The translations under genes and the position numbers were made by a program. The notes below the pieces were generated by a model. It saw only the letters and a program-made list of their open reading frames with translations. It had not been told where the DNA came from and ran no database searches. This document shows, piece after piece, positions 29,216 through 37,811 of a stretch of DNA of 64,000 bases. Source of the stretch: Anderseniella sp. Alg231-50 (GTDB lineage Bacteria; Pseudomonadota; Alphaproteobacteria; Rhizobiales; Aestuariivirgaceae); assembly GCF_900149695.1 (NCBI RefSeq), contig NZ_LT703004.1, positions 248,001 through 312,000 on the forward strand, read 5' to 3'. Each line of letters begins with the position of its first letter. Positions within the stretch are counted from its first letter, which is position 1.

Positions 29216-29944
29216 ATGGCTTCCAACGACAAACCCGCATTCTCCCCGCGAGACCGGACATGGCATCCCAAGGGGCTTACTCCCGCCTACAATTCCTCGG
29301 TGCTGCGGTCACCAAAGCGTGCCCTGCTGCAAATGCCGACTTCGCTGAGCGAGACCTCAGGCCCGGTGTTTGGCCACAACATGCTGGGCGAACACGATGC
29401 CGACATGTTGCGCAACGCCGTCGTCGACGGAGATCCTGTCGGTGAACGCATTGTAGTATCGGGCCGGGTACTGGATGAATATGGCCGGCCCCAGCCAGCG
29501 GTGCTGATCGAGGTTTGGCAGGCGAATGCCGGCGGGCGCTACCGGCACGTCCGCGACGGATATCTTGCACCGCTCGACGACAACTTTTCCGGCTATGGCC
29601 GATGCCTGTCAGACGAACAGGGCAACTATTCGTTCCGCACCATCCGACCCGGTCCCTACCCGTTTCCCAATAACGGACCTGCATGGCGGCCGGCCCATAT
29701 CCACCTGTCGCTGTTCGGCGCCTCTTTTGCCCAACGCCTGATTACACAATTCTATTTCGAAGGCGATCCGCTGATCGAACATTGCGCCATAGTCAATGCT
29801 GTCAGCGACCCTGCCGCCGTCGACCGGATGGTTGCGAAGCTCGACCTCGACAACGCGGTGCCGTTTGACGCGCTCGCCTACCGCTTCGACATTGTGCTGC
29901 GTGGCCGCGATGAGACGCCGTTCGAAGCAGGCCACGGCCAATGA
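29216..29944 (+). CDS. pcaH: Protocatechuate 3,4-dioxygenase, beta subunit
   Basis: 242 residues. All four ferric iron ligands of intradiol dioxygenases are present: Tyr109 (GGRYRH), Tyr148 (GPYPF), His161 and His163 (PAHIH). The N-terminal extension before the beta-sandwich is of PcaH length. With PcaG it cleaves protocatechuate between the hydroxyls to 3-carboxy-cis,cis-muconate. It overlaps pcaG by four bases (ATGA). The usual pcaBCD genes are not in the window. Confidence 0.93.
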   Translation: MASNDKPAFSPRDRTWHPKGLTPAYNSSVLRSPKRALLQMPTSLSETSGPVFGHNMLGEHDADMLRNAVVDGDPVGERIVVSGRVLDEYGRPQPAVLIEVWQANAGGRYRHVRDGYLAPLDDNFSGYGRCLSDEQGNYSFRTIRPGPYPFPNNGPAWRPAHIHLSLFGASFAQRLITQFYFEGDPLIEHCAIVNAVSDPAAVDRMVAKLDLDNAVPFDALAYRFDIVLRGRDETPFEAGHGQ

Positions 29945-30510
29945 AGAAAACCATGAAGGAAACCCCCTCCCAGACGGCCGGTCCTTATGTTCACATCGGT
30001 CTGTTACCTGCTGCTGCGGGCATAGACGTTCCCGGGCACGGCATTACCGGCAATACCGGGTTGAGCGGCGGCACACCTGTCAGCATTGCAGGCGTCGTTC
30101 GCGATGGCGCCGGCGACATCGTCAAGGATGCGCTGCTGGAGATATGGCAGGCGGACGGTGACGGCGGGTTTGGAGACGGCCACAAGGGTTTTGCGCGCTG
30201 TCACACCGATTTCGAAACCGGCGAGTTCCGTTTCGAAACCGTGAAACCTGGCCCGGTTGCATGGATCAACGGTTCACCCCAGGCACCACACCTGACCCTG
30301 ATGATCTATGCGCGCGGCATCAACATCCATTTGCACACCCGCATCTATTTTGCCGATGAAGCCGATGCCAACGCCGCAGACCCGGTGCTCAACGCAATTG
30401 CTGATGGCCGTGAAACCCTGCTGGCCAAACCTGACAATAGTTCCAACAACTCCTACCGGTTCGATGTGTCGCTTCAGGGCGAGGCGGAAACCGTGTTTTT
30501 CGATATCTGA
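29941..30510 (+). CDS. pcaG: Protocatechuate 3,4-dioxygenase, alpha subunit
   Basis: 189 residues. The start (ETPSQTAGPYVHIGLLP) is diagnostic of PcaG, and the fold is the same beta-sandwich as PcaH but without the iron ligands (HLTLMIYARG replaces PAHIHLSLFG). It forms the structural half of the (alpha-beta-Fe) unit. Translationally coupled to pcaH, and eight bases upstream of the BKACE gene. Confidence 0.92.
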   Translation: MKKTMKETPSQTAGPYVHIGLLPAAAGIDVPGHGITGNTGLSGGTPVSIAGVVRDGAGDIVKDALLEIWQADGDGGFGDGHKGFARCHTDFETGEFRFETVKPGPVAWINGSPQAPHLTLMIYARGINIHLHTRIYFADEADANAADPVLNAIADGRETLLAKPDNSSNNSYRFDVSLQGEAETVFFDI

Positions 30511-30518
30511 GGAAGCTA

Positions 30519-31352
30519 ATGACCGATCCCTGCATCATCTGCGTTGCCATTACCGGGTCCGTGCCGACCAAGGCGGCAAACCCTGCCGTTCCGATTACCA
30601 TCACCGAACAGGTCGAGAGCACACAGGAAGCCTTCGAGGCCGGTGCCTCTATTGCCCACTGCCATGTCCGCAATGACGATGAAACGCCGACATCCGATCC
30701 GGACAAGTTTGCCCGCCTGGGCGAGGGCCTGCGCAAGCACTGTCCCGGCATGATCATCCAGTATTCAACCGGCGGACGCTCCGGCGCGGGCCATGAACGT
30801 GGCGGCATGCTGCCGCTGCGCCCGGACATGGCATCGCTGACGGTCGGCTCCAACAACTTCCCGACACGGGTCTACGAGAACTCGCCAGACCTGGTCGACT
30901 GGCTGGCTGCCGAAATGCTGAAACATGATGTCAAACCGGAGATCGAAGCCTTTGATCTCAGTCATGTTTTCCAGGCAGTGAAAATGGCTGAAGATGGCCG
31001 TCTGAAAGGACCATTATACGTTCAGTTCGTCATGGGCGTGAAGAATGCCATGCCGGTCGACAAAGAGGTTTTTGACTTCTATGTGAAAACCCTGAACCGG
31101 TTGGCGCCGGACGCGCAATGGTGCGGTGCCGGCATTGCGCAAAACCAGATTGTGCTGAATGACTGGTGCATCGCAGCAGGCGGCCATGTCCGGACCGGGC
31201 TTGAAGACAATGTGCGTCTTGACCGCAATACGCTGGCACCGTCCAATTCCGCGCTGGTGAAACGCGCTGTCGAACTGTGCGAAAAACATGAGCGGCCTGT
31301 CGCAAGCTGGCAGCAGGCGCGCGATATTCTGCAGCTCCCACTGGCTGCGTAA
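30519..31352 (+). CDS. Beta-keto acid cleavage enzyme (BKACE / 3-keto-5-aminohexanoate cleavage family)
   Basis: 277 residues, TIM-barrel zinc enzyme. The metal ligands His47 and His49 (AHCHVR) and the conserved Glu in GLEDNVRL match the family. Members condense a beta-keto acid with acetyl-CoA to give acetoacetate and a new acyl-CoA. The position directly after pcaHG raises the possibility that it acts on a beta-keto acid of aromatic breakdown such as beta-ketoadipate, giving succinyl-CoA; this is inference from context. The aminotransferase gene follows after 11 bases. Confidence 0.88.
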   Translation: MTDPCIICVAITGSVPTKAANPAVPITITEQVESTQEAFEAGASIAHCHVRNDDETPTSDPDKFARLGEGLRKHCPGMIIQYSTGGRSGAGHERGGMLPLRPDMASLTVGSNNFPTRVYENSPDLVDWLAAEMLKHDVKPEIEAFDLSHVFQAVKMAEDGRLKGPLYVQFVMGVKNAMPVDKEVFDFYVKTLNRLAPDAQWCGAGIAQNQIVLNDWCIAAGGHVRTGLEDNVRLDRNTLAPSNSALVKRAVELCEKHERPVASWQQARDILQLPLAA

Positions 31353-31363
31353 GGAGTTTACCG

Positions 31364-32704
31364 ATGTCCCACGTCTTTCCGAGACATACCAGGTCCAAAC
31401 TAGCCACTGCGGTGGCCGGCGATGGTCCCTACGTCATCGATGCAGACGGCAAGCGCTACCTGGACGCCTGTGGCGGCGCCGCTGTTTCATGCCTCGGCCA
31501 CTCCAACGACGTCGTCCGCGAAGCCGTGAAAGAACAACTCGACCAACTGGCGTGGGCACACACCAGCTTCTTCACGTCCGAACCTGCCGAGCACCTGGCC
31601 GACATGCTGATCGAACGGGCGCCAAAGGGCATCGACCGGGTGTACTTCGTGTCCGGCGGGTCGGAAGCGACCGAAGCCTCGATGAAGCTGGCCCGGCAGT
31701 ACTTTCTGGAAAAGGGCGAACCCAACCGGCGCCATGTGATTGCGCGCTGGCAGAGTTATCACGGCAACACCCTGGGTGCACTTGCTGCCGGCGGCAACCG
31801 CTGGCGCCGCAAGCAGTTTGAACCGTTCCTGACCGCAGCCATGCATCACATAGATGCCTGCTATTTCTGGCGCTGGGCGCAGGCCGGTGAAACGCCTGAA
31901 GCCTACGGCCTGCGCATGGCCAACCAGCTTGAGGAAAAAATCCTGGAGCTTGGCGCAGACAGCGTTGCGGCGTTCATTGCCGAACCTGTGGTCGGCGCCA
32001 CGCTTGGCGCTGTTGCGGCAGAGGCCGGGTATTTCACGCGCATCCGGGAAATCTGCGACCAGTACGGCGTACTGCTGATCCTGGATGAAGTCATGTGCGG
32101 CATGGGCCGGTGCGGCACGCTGTTTGCGTCAGAACATGACGATGTCAGGCCCGATATGGTCTGTATTGCCAAGGGTCTCGGCGCCGGTATTCAGCCGATC
32201 GGCGCCATGTTGTGCTCTGCCGAAATCTATTCGGCAATCGAACAGGGTTCAGGCTTTTTCCAGCATGGCCATACCTATCTTGGCCATCCGGCCGCCTGTG
32301 CAGCCGGTGTAGCGGTATTGCAGGAGATCGAGAGCAACGACCTCTTGAGCAACGTCAACGCAATGGGGGCCAAACTGATGACGGCGCTTGAGGCCCGTTT
32401 CGGGCAACACCCTCATGTCGGCGACATACGCGGCCGGGGCCTGTTCCTGGGCGTTGAGCTGGTTGAGGACAAGGATACCAGGCAACCGTTTGATCCGGCG
32501 CTCAAACTGCATGCTGACATCAAGAAGCGGGCGCTGGCCGGCGGCCTGATGGTGTACCCTATGGGCGGTACTGTTGACGGACAGGCCGGCGACCACGTAC
32601 TTATCGCACCACCGTACATTATCAACGAGAACCATGTTGGCGAAATCATCGACAAGCTCGATGCTGCCATCGATGGTGCCCTGGACGCCTGCAAGGCTGC
32701 ATAA
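31364..32704 (+). CDS. Class III (omega) aminotransferase, PLP-dependent
   Basis: 446 residues. PLP lysine Lys270 in CIAKGLGAG and the preceding Asp241 (LILDEVMCG) are intact, and [14 protein letters not shown] (97-110) binds the phosphate. Class III members move amino groups from omega-amino acids such as beta-alanine, GABA or diamines. AAGGAG lies eight bases before the ATG. As the partner of a BKACE it could make the beta-keto or oxo acid that BKACE cleaves. Confidence 0.9.
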   Translation: MSHVFPRHTRSKLATAVAGDGPYVIDADGKRYLDACGGAAVSCLGHSNDVVREAVKEQLDQLAWAHTSFFTSEPAEHLADMLIERAPKGIDRVYFVSGGSEATEASMKLARQYFLEKGEPNRRHVIARWQSYHGNTLGALAAGGNRWRRKQFEPFLTAAMHHIDACYFWRWAQAGETPEAYGLRMANQLEEKILELGADSVAAFIAEPVVGATLGAVAAEAGYFTRIREICDQYGVLLILDEVMCGMGRCGTLFASEHDDVRPDMVCIAKGLGAGIQPIGAMLCSAEIYSAIEQGSGFFQHGHTYLGHPAACAAGVAVLQEIESNDLLSNVNAMGAKLMTALEARFGQHPHVGDIRGRGLFLGVELVEDKDTRQPFDPALKLHADIKKRALAGGLMVYPMGGTVDGQAGDHVLIAPPYIINENHVGEIIDKLDAAIDGALDACKAA

Positions 32705-32709
32705 CCTTC

Positions 32710-33168
32710 ATGTCTGAAACAACCACGCTCACGCAACTTGGCGCTGACAGCGCCCTGCCCGGCTCACCAGATGAGGCGACGATGGAACGTGTGCCGGCGC
32801 CACACCAGGATACCGATTACCTGGTGCGGTTTGCGGTGCCCGAGTTCACCTCCATCTGCCCGGTCACCGGCCAGCCGGATTTCGCCCACCTGGTTATCGA
32901 CTATGTTCCGCAAGAGTGGATCGTTGAGTCCAAGTCGCTGAAACTTTACCTCGGTTCGTTCAGGAACCACGGCGCTTTCCATGAGGACTGCACGGTACGT
33001 GTCGGCCGCGATATCGTGACCCTCCTGAAACCCAAATGGCTGCGCATCGGCGGATACTGGTATCCGCGCGGCGGCATTCCAATCGACGTTTTCTGGCAAA
33101 GCGGCGAACCGCCGAAGGGCCTGTGGTTGCCGGACCAGGGTGTCCCGCCCTATCGCGGCCGGGGATAA
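32710..33168 (+). CDS. queF: NADPH-dependent 7-cyano-7-deazaguanine reductase (preQ1 synthase)
   Basis: 152 residues, the short YkvM-type QueF. Cys50 in [13 protein letters not shown] and the nearby Asp57 form the catalytic pair, and [14 protein letters not shown] is the QueF signature. It reduces preQ0 to preQ1 for queuosine in tRNA. It lies only five bases after the aminotransferase gene and has no clear ribosome binding site of its own, so this housekeeping gene may be read from the catabolic operon. Confidence 0.94.
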   Translation: MSETTTLTQLGADSALPGSPDEATMERVPAPHQDTDYLVRFAVPEFTSICPVTGQPDFAHLVIDYVPQEWIVESKSLKLYLGSFRNHGAFHEDCTVRVGRDIVTLLKPKWLRIGGYWYPRGGIPIDVFWQSGEPPKGLWLPDQGVPPYRGRG

Positions 33169-33190
33169 GTAATAAGGGGCAAACTGAAAA

Positions 33191-33217
33191 CGCGGCACTC
33201 CTGAGGAGAACCGCGTC
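33191..33217. terminator. Bidirectional hairpin between convergent genes
   Basis: ACGCGG and CCGCGT pair (6 bp) around an inner CTCC/GGAG stem with a TGA loop. There is no strong T run on either side. It lies between queF and the convergent gene at 33245, so it may serve both. Confidence 0.55.
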
Positions 33218-33244
33218 GGAAACCTGTATATCTTTGAGGGGTTT

Positions 33245-33685
33245 CTAGTCTCTGGACGCCCGGCGCCCTACCCGCGCGGTGTATACATCACGCTTGTTGA
33301 TAGCCTTGAACTTCATGGTCTCGCCGTTCTGGCTGTTGGTGGCCACGAACCAGTCACCGTTCTGGGTGATGGCGCCGCACTTGTACTTGCCGCGGGTCCA
33401 TGAGCGCCACGCAATGCACAATTGCTCGTCCTTGATGACCCAGACACCCTTGTCTTCCTTGCCGAACGCACGACCCAGCATGGTGCCGTCATCCTTTGCG
33501 GAAATCAGCAGGCGGTAGCCACCGGCGACACGGGCTTCATAATGACCGGGGAACAGTCCCTCCAGAGCATCTGGTTCCATGGAAAGCTCATCCGCCGGAG
33601 CGCCGGCGGGCTGTTCTGCCTGCGCGATACCTGCGAAAGAAAACGCAAGCATGGTTGCGGCAAAAGTTATAATCAGCTTTTTCAT
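33245..33685 (-). CDS. Conserved periplasmic protein of unknown function
   Basis: 146 residues. A signal peptide (1-23, ending AQA) is followed by a small domain with GHYEARVAGGYRLLISAKDDGTMLGR, a VWVIKDEQLCIAWRSW segment and a second cysteine in KYKCGAI. The layout of a short tryptophan-rich beta domain with two cysteines is reminiscent of DUF995-type proteins, but I am not sure of the family. The ATG at 33683-33685 has AAGGGG six bases upstream; an in-frame codon at 33703 is less likely. Confidence 0.7.
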   Translation of the reverse strand: MKKLIITFAATMLAFSFAGIAQAEQPAGAPADELSMEPDALEGLFPGHYEARVAGGYRLLISAKDDGTMLGRAFGKEDKGVWVIKDEQLCIAWRSWTRGKYKCGAITQNGDWFVATNSQNGETMKFKAINKRDVYTARVGRRASRD

Positions 33686-34133
33686 GGAGAACCCCTTGGA
33701 CAACTAACTTTACTGGACACGACAGAGCGCAGATTCGGGCTGTCCCGTGCTCAACTCTGTATAATTTTCGCTGAGATCAGTATGTGCCCGTATGGTAACT
33801 ATTGGATTAACGTATTGTCCAAAAGCTACGACATCATGCGGATTTCGTGTCACAATTGAGACCTTGAAGGCTTGGTTAACCTGCCTGGCAACCTGCTGAA
33901 TTGCCAGCATTTTCCACTAAACCTCAGCGAAACTCTCGATAATCTCCAGGTGCTCTGTATCCAGACTACGGCCGGGGTTCATGCGGAATTCAGAACAACT
34001 TTGCGTGTTCACCCAAACAAGCGTCGCTACAACAGGTTGAAAAAGGCTTTGCGGCATACCCGAAGCTGGCTAGGCTCTTGGTGCGGCGGACGTGATGATC
34101 CGCTTTACAGGTATCCAATCGGAGGGATTAGCG
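33686..34133. other. Gene-free interval
   Basis: 448 bases between divergent genes. The left part should hold the promoter for the periplasmic protein gene, the right part that for the glycine-rich protein. It is somewhat AT-richer than the genes. I found no coding frame with a ribosome binding site and no recognisable RNA. Confidence 0.45.
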
Positions 34134-34424
34134 ATGGATTTAACCTCAATTATCGTACAGGCCATCGGCGGCGCAGCAGGCGGTACAGCCGGCGGCAAGC
34201 TTATCAGCGGCGGCAATATGGGTCAGGTGGGCAACCTGATTGCAGGCGCGGTCGGCGGTGTCGGCGGCGGCTCGCTGCTTGGCGGGTTGCTGGGTGCAGC
34301 CGGTGGTGATGCAGGCGGCGGAATGGACATAGGCGCCATTGCAGGCCAGCTCGTCGGTGGCGGTATTGGCGGCCTCGTTGTCCAGACCATTGTCGGCATG
34401 ATCAAGAACAAGATGATGGGCTGA
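34134..34424 (+). CDS. Small glycine-rich hydrophobic protein
   Basis: 96 residues. After MDLTSIIVQA the sequence is dominated by Gly and Ala with G-G-x-x-G repeats and ends in KNKMMG. The glycine-zipper-like pattern suggests membrane insertion or self-assembly. No known function. The start at 34134 has GGAGGG seven bases upstream, which makes it a convincing gene despite its simple composition. Confidence 0.7.
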   Translation: MDLTSIIVQAIGGAAGGTAGGKLISGGNMGQVGNLIAGAVGGVGGGSLLGGLLGAAGGDAGGGMDIGAIAGQLVGGGIGGLVVQTIVGMIKNKMMG

Positions 34425-34450
34425 CCATTTCGCCAACACCGAAGTCGGCC

Positions 34451-34482
34451 GGGGGTGTCGGGCTGACTGCTGCGACACCCTC
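34451..34482. terminator. Hairpin between convergent genes
   Basis: GGGTGTCG (34453-34460) pairs with CGACACCC (34473-34480), 8 bp with a 12-base loop. There is no T run. It lies between the glycine-rich protein gene and the dehydratase gene, which converge. Confidence 0.5.
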
Positions 34483-34519
34483 CCTACTGCCTGATCTAGA
34501 ATTCAGTTTTCAAACCTGG

Positions 34520-35494
34520 TCAGCCGGCAATGGCTTCCATAAGCGCTGACTTGTCGAAATTTGCACCGCACAACAACACCACATTGATCTGGCCGGCGTA
34601 CTCCTGCTGATCTGCAAGGTAACCCGCCAGGGCAAGACCAGCAGCGCCTTCAACGATCTGCTTCTCGGTCCAGGCCAGCGCGCGCAGGGCAGCAACGATC
34701 TCTTGTTCATTGCAATGGACCACCCGGTCGATCACCTCTGATGCCAGTTCAAGAGTTATCGCATCTTCATCAACCCCACCGGCGATACCATCTGCAAGGG
34801 TGTCGAGATGTTCGGTTTCAACCACGCGGCCGGCTGTAATCGATGCTGCCAATGCGGCGGAGTTACTGGCACTGACGCCAATGATGCGGCAACCGGGAAG
34901 GAACGATTTTAGCACCGACCCGATACCGGAAATGAGTCCGCCGCCACCCATCGCGATGAAGACGTTATCGATGTGCGGCAGTTGTTCGAGAAGTTCCAGC
35001 CCGATGGATCCCTGTCCGGCGATGACTTCGGCGTCATTGTAGGGTGACACGTAGACGTAATCACCACCTGCGGCCAATGACTGGGCATGGGTTTCCGCGA
35101 GACCTGACTCGGCACCATGCAAGATCACCTCGGTACCAAAGTCCTTGATTTTGGCGAGTTTCGCCGGCGCCACGGTTTCAGGCAGAACAACCGTCAGTTT
35201 GTGCCCGGTGATCTGCGCGGCGTGCGAGCAGGCAATGCCGTGATTGCCTGATGAAGCGGTGATCAGCGGGCGGTCAAGCGGCAGCGATGTGAGCTTGGCC
35301 GTCGCTCCCCTGAGCTTGAACGATCCGGTGGTCTGGAAGTTCTCTGTCTTGAAATAGAGTTCCGTGTTGTCAGGTAAAACGGCGCACGACTTCAGCAGCG
35401 GCGTGTTGACCACATGGTCGGCAATCCGGCGCCGCACCGAAATGCTGCGCGCAGCCGATGCAAGCACCGAGTTTGAAGGTGTCGAAGATACCAT
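34520..35494 (-). CDS. PLP-dependent threonine/serine dehydratase family protein
   Basis: 324 residues, fold type II. PLP lysine Lys60 in TGSFKLRGA, SSGNHG (81-86) and the phosphate loop GGGGL are intact. It lacks the C-terminal ACT regulatory domain of biosynthetic IlvA, so it is a catabolic or racemase-type member. Candidates include threonine/serine dehydratase and the EutB type of hydroxyectoine catabolism; no other ectoine genes are here. Single gene. Confidence 0.87.
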   Translation of the reverse strand: MVSSTPSNSVLASAARSISVRRRIADHVVNTPLLKSCAVLPDNTELYFKTENFQTTGSFKLRGATAKLTSLPLDRPLITASSGNHGIACSHAAQITGHKLTVVLPETVAPAKLAKIKDFGTEVILHGAESGLAETHAQSLAAGGDYVYVSPYNDAEVIAGQGSIGLELLEQLPHIDNVFIAMGGGGLISGIGSVLKSFLPGCRIIGVSASNSAALAASITAGRVVETEHLDTLADGIAGGVDEDAITLELASEVIDRVVHCNEQEIVAALRALAWTEKQIVEGAAGLALAGYLADQQEYAGQINVVLLCGANFDKSALMEAIAG

Positions 35495-35548
35495 GGGGCA
35501 AGTCTCTGTCTGTGAGAGGTTACATTGATCCGGTCGGCCGGCTGCAGT

Positions 35549-36424
35549 TCAGCCGAACGTGTCACACTGGCGAATGTCGCCAGTCTGAATGCCACGCTTG
35601 AACCATTCGACCCGCTGGGCGGACGTACCGTGGGTAAAGCTTTCCGGCACGACATATCCCTGGCTGCGCTTTTGCAGGCGGTCATCGCCGATCGCTGTCG
35701 CGGCGTTGATGCCTTCTTCAATGTCACCTTGTTCAAGAATGTTCTTGTTGTCGCGTGCCCACACGCCGGCCAGACAGTCGGCCTGCAATTCCATGCGCAC
35801 CGACAGACGGTTGGCTTCGGTTTTTGAAGAGCGCAGGCGCGCGGCCGTCACCTTTTCTGCAATACCCAGCAGAGTCTGAACATGATGACCAACCTCATGA
35901 GCGATGACGTAGGCATGCGCAAAATCACCGGAAGCGCCAAGACGCGTGCTCATGTCACGGAAGAAACTGAGGTCGATATAGATTTTCTTGTCGCGCGGAC
36001 AGTAGAACGGCCCCATGGCCGATTGGGCGGCGCCACAGGCTGACTGCACATAGCCGGAGAACAGCACCATGCGCGGCTCCTGGTATTGACGATTGTTTTC
36101 CTTGAATATCCGGGCCCAGGTGCGCTCCGTGGTCGACAGTACCTTGCTGGCAAACTTGCCCATTTCATCGTTTGCCGCCGGGGCGCCCTGTTGCTGTTGC
36201 GTCTGAGGCACCTGCTGCGTCTGCTGTTGCAGACCGCCGCCGCCCAGCATTTCCAGTGGGTTGACGCCGAACACCAGCCACATGATACCGAGGATGACGA
36301 TGGTTCCGATGCCGATGCCACCGCCGCCACGCCGGCCCATGGGGATACGAAATCCTCCGCGCCGGCCACGCTGGCCGCGACGGTCTTCTACATTGGAACT
36401 TGCTTGTTCATCATCCAGCCGCAT
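35549..36424 (-). CDS. ypfJ: Neutral zinc metallopeptidase, YpfJ/KPN_02809 family
   Basis: 291 residues. A basic N-terminus and one membrane segment (about 38-54) are followed by a Gln-rich linker (64-80) and a protease domain with HEVGH (His176, Glu177, His180). The CGAAQSAMGPFYCPRDKKIYIDLSFF segment is a family hallmark with two cysteines. Predicted to be anchored in the inner membrane with the protease outside. Substrate unknown. Confidence 0.9.
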   Translation of the reverse strand: MRLDDEQASSNVEDRRGQRGRRGGFRIPMGRRGGGGIGIGTIVILGIMWLVFGVNPLEMLGGGGLQQQTQQVPQTQQQQGAPAANDEMGKFASKVLSTTERTWARIFKENNRQYQEPRMVLFSGYVQSACGAAQSAMGPFYCPRDKKIYIDLSFFRDMSTRLGASGDFAHAYVIAHEVGHHVQTLLGIAEKVTAARLRSSKTEANRLSVRMELQADCLAGVWARDNKNILEQGDIEEGINAATAIGDDRLQKRSQGYVVPESFTHGTSAQRVEWFKRGIQTGDIRQCDTFG

Positions 36425-36536
36425 GGCTTCATTCCTTTATCGCACTCACAAACCCGTTTTTTGCAGTTTCGCCGCAACGGGGGCGAAACATCAAGTCATA
36501 AGTGCAACCGGAAGTGGATCGGACCGATTATTCCAC

Positions 36537-37559
36537 CTAGGCGGTCCTGGCCAGGTCGTCGCCGTTTTCAGCCGGATAGGTCGGGTAAAGCCCGCGACCT
36601 TCGGCTAGCTGTTGTACAAGAGCCAGCACGCCGTCGATAGCCGGTGTCGCAATGTCGGCAACGCGGCCCATTTCCTGAACGGCCGTGACCAGTGCATCGA
36701 TTTCCATCGCCTTGCCGGCATCAAGGTCCTGCAACATGGAGGTACGATGTGCACCCACACCGGCTGCGCCATTGATGCGGCGCTCCACATCGACGCGGAA
36801 GCTGGCACCCAGTTTCTCAGCCAGTGTCTGCGCCTCAAGCATCATGGATTTTGCCAGGGCACGGGTGCCCGGTTCGGTCGCAACCACGTCCAGGGTGGCA
36901 CCGGTCAGGGCAGAAATCGGGTTGAAACAGAGATTGCCCCATAATTTGAGCCATATTTCAGAGCGGATGTCTTCCAGCACGGGGGCGCGAAGTCCGCCCT
37001 GCTGCATCGCCTTCGACAGGGCTTCACAGCGCGGCGACACCGTGCCGTCCGGTTCGCCGATCGAGAACTTGTCCCCGTAGACATGCTTGATCACGCCGGG
37101 CTCGATGATTTCGGTTGCCGGATAAACCACACATCCAATTGCCCGGCCCGGCCCGAACACGGTCCACTGGCGGTCGTCGCGGTCAACCGCATCCAGCCTG
37201 CTGCCTTCAAATTCCCCCGGAAGCTTGTGGAAATACCACCACGGCACGCCGTTCTGACAGGTGACAACTGCCGTATTCGGTCCCAACAGCGGTTTGATGC
37301 TTTCTGCGGACTGCCAGGCCTGGTGGCTCTTGAGCGCGATGACCACATAGTCCTGAGGCCCCAGGTCCGCCGGGTTCGATGTTGCCGTGACCGGTACGGA
37401 AACGGTTTCGCCGTCCCGGATCAGCGTCAGGCCGTTTTCCTGCATGGCCTTGAGGTGAGGCCCCCTGGCAATCAGCGACAGTTCGACGCCCGGGACCTGT
37501 GCCAGGGCATGGCCCATGAAACCACCAATTGCGCCAGCACCGTAAATGCATATTTTCAT
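36537..37559 (-). CDS. panE: 2-dehydropantoate 2-reductase family (ketopantoate reductase)
   Basis: 340 residues. The Rossmann motif GAGAIGG (7-13) binds NADPH, and the conserved Lys and Glu/Asn regions of ApbA/PanE proteins follow (ALKSHQ, KLWGNLCFNPISALTGA). Makes pantoate for CoA, or reduces another 2-keto acid; paralogues are frequent. The ATG at 37557-37559 has AAGGG nine bases upstream. The upstream region carries palindromes, so it may be specifically regulated rather than housekeeping. Confidence 0.86.
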   Translation of the reverse strand: MKICIYGAGAIGGFMGHALAQVPGVELSLIARGPHLKAMQENGLTLIRDGETVSVPVTATSNPADLGPQDYVVIALKSHQAWQSAESIKPLLGPNTAVVTCQNGVPWWYFHKLPGEFEGSRLDAVDRDDRQWTVFGPGRAIGCVVYPATEIIEPGVIKHVYGDKFSIGEPDGTVSPRCEALSKAMQQGGLRAPVLEDIRSEIWLKLWGNLCFNPISALTGATLDVVATEPGTRALAKSMMLEAQTLAEKLGASFRVDVERRINGAAGVGAHRTSMLQDLDAGKAMEIDALVTAVQEMGRVADIATPAIDGVLALVQQLAEGRGLYPTYPAENGDDLARTA

Positions 37560-37605
37560 TGCAGAAAACCCTTCAAGCCAAACCGGATATGAGGTGTTTC
37601 TACCT

Positions 37606-37620
37606 GCGCGCGCGCGCGCG
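37606..37620. repeat. Alternating GC tract
   Basis: Fifteen bases of strict G/C alternation lie 46 bases upstream of the panE start codon, between it and the palindromes at 37634-37651. Such tracts can take the Z-DNA form. Confidence 0.8.
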
Positions 37621-37633
37621 GACAAGCGACTCA

Positions 37634-37651
37634 TTCCACCATATGGTAGAA
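37634..37651. promoter_or_regulatory. Palindrome upstream of panE, candidate operator
   Basis: TTCCACCATATGGTAGAA is an inverted repeat with one mismatched pair and the perfect core ACCATATGGT. It lies 75 bases upstream of the panE ATG, at the edge of an AT-rich stretch (37655-37740). A weaker relative, CCAC-ATG-GTGG, lies at 37772-37782. Confidence 0.5.
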
Positions 37652-37811
37652 ATACGTCCTGTTATGCATTTCAAGAATTTTATTTTGATTTATCTATTTG
37701 AAAAATAATGACTAAATTTAACGGCCATTACCTAAACGAATGACAATTCGACTTCAAGCGTGGAATTCATCCCACATGGTGGAACGCGCCGGTGCGAAAA
37801 CCAGCTGGCAG

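Noticed and set aside
35549-36424. Secreted virulence-type metalloprotease
   Set aside because: HEVGH plus the cysteine block and single N-terminal helix identify the common YpfJ family, not a toxin.
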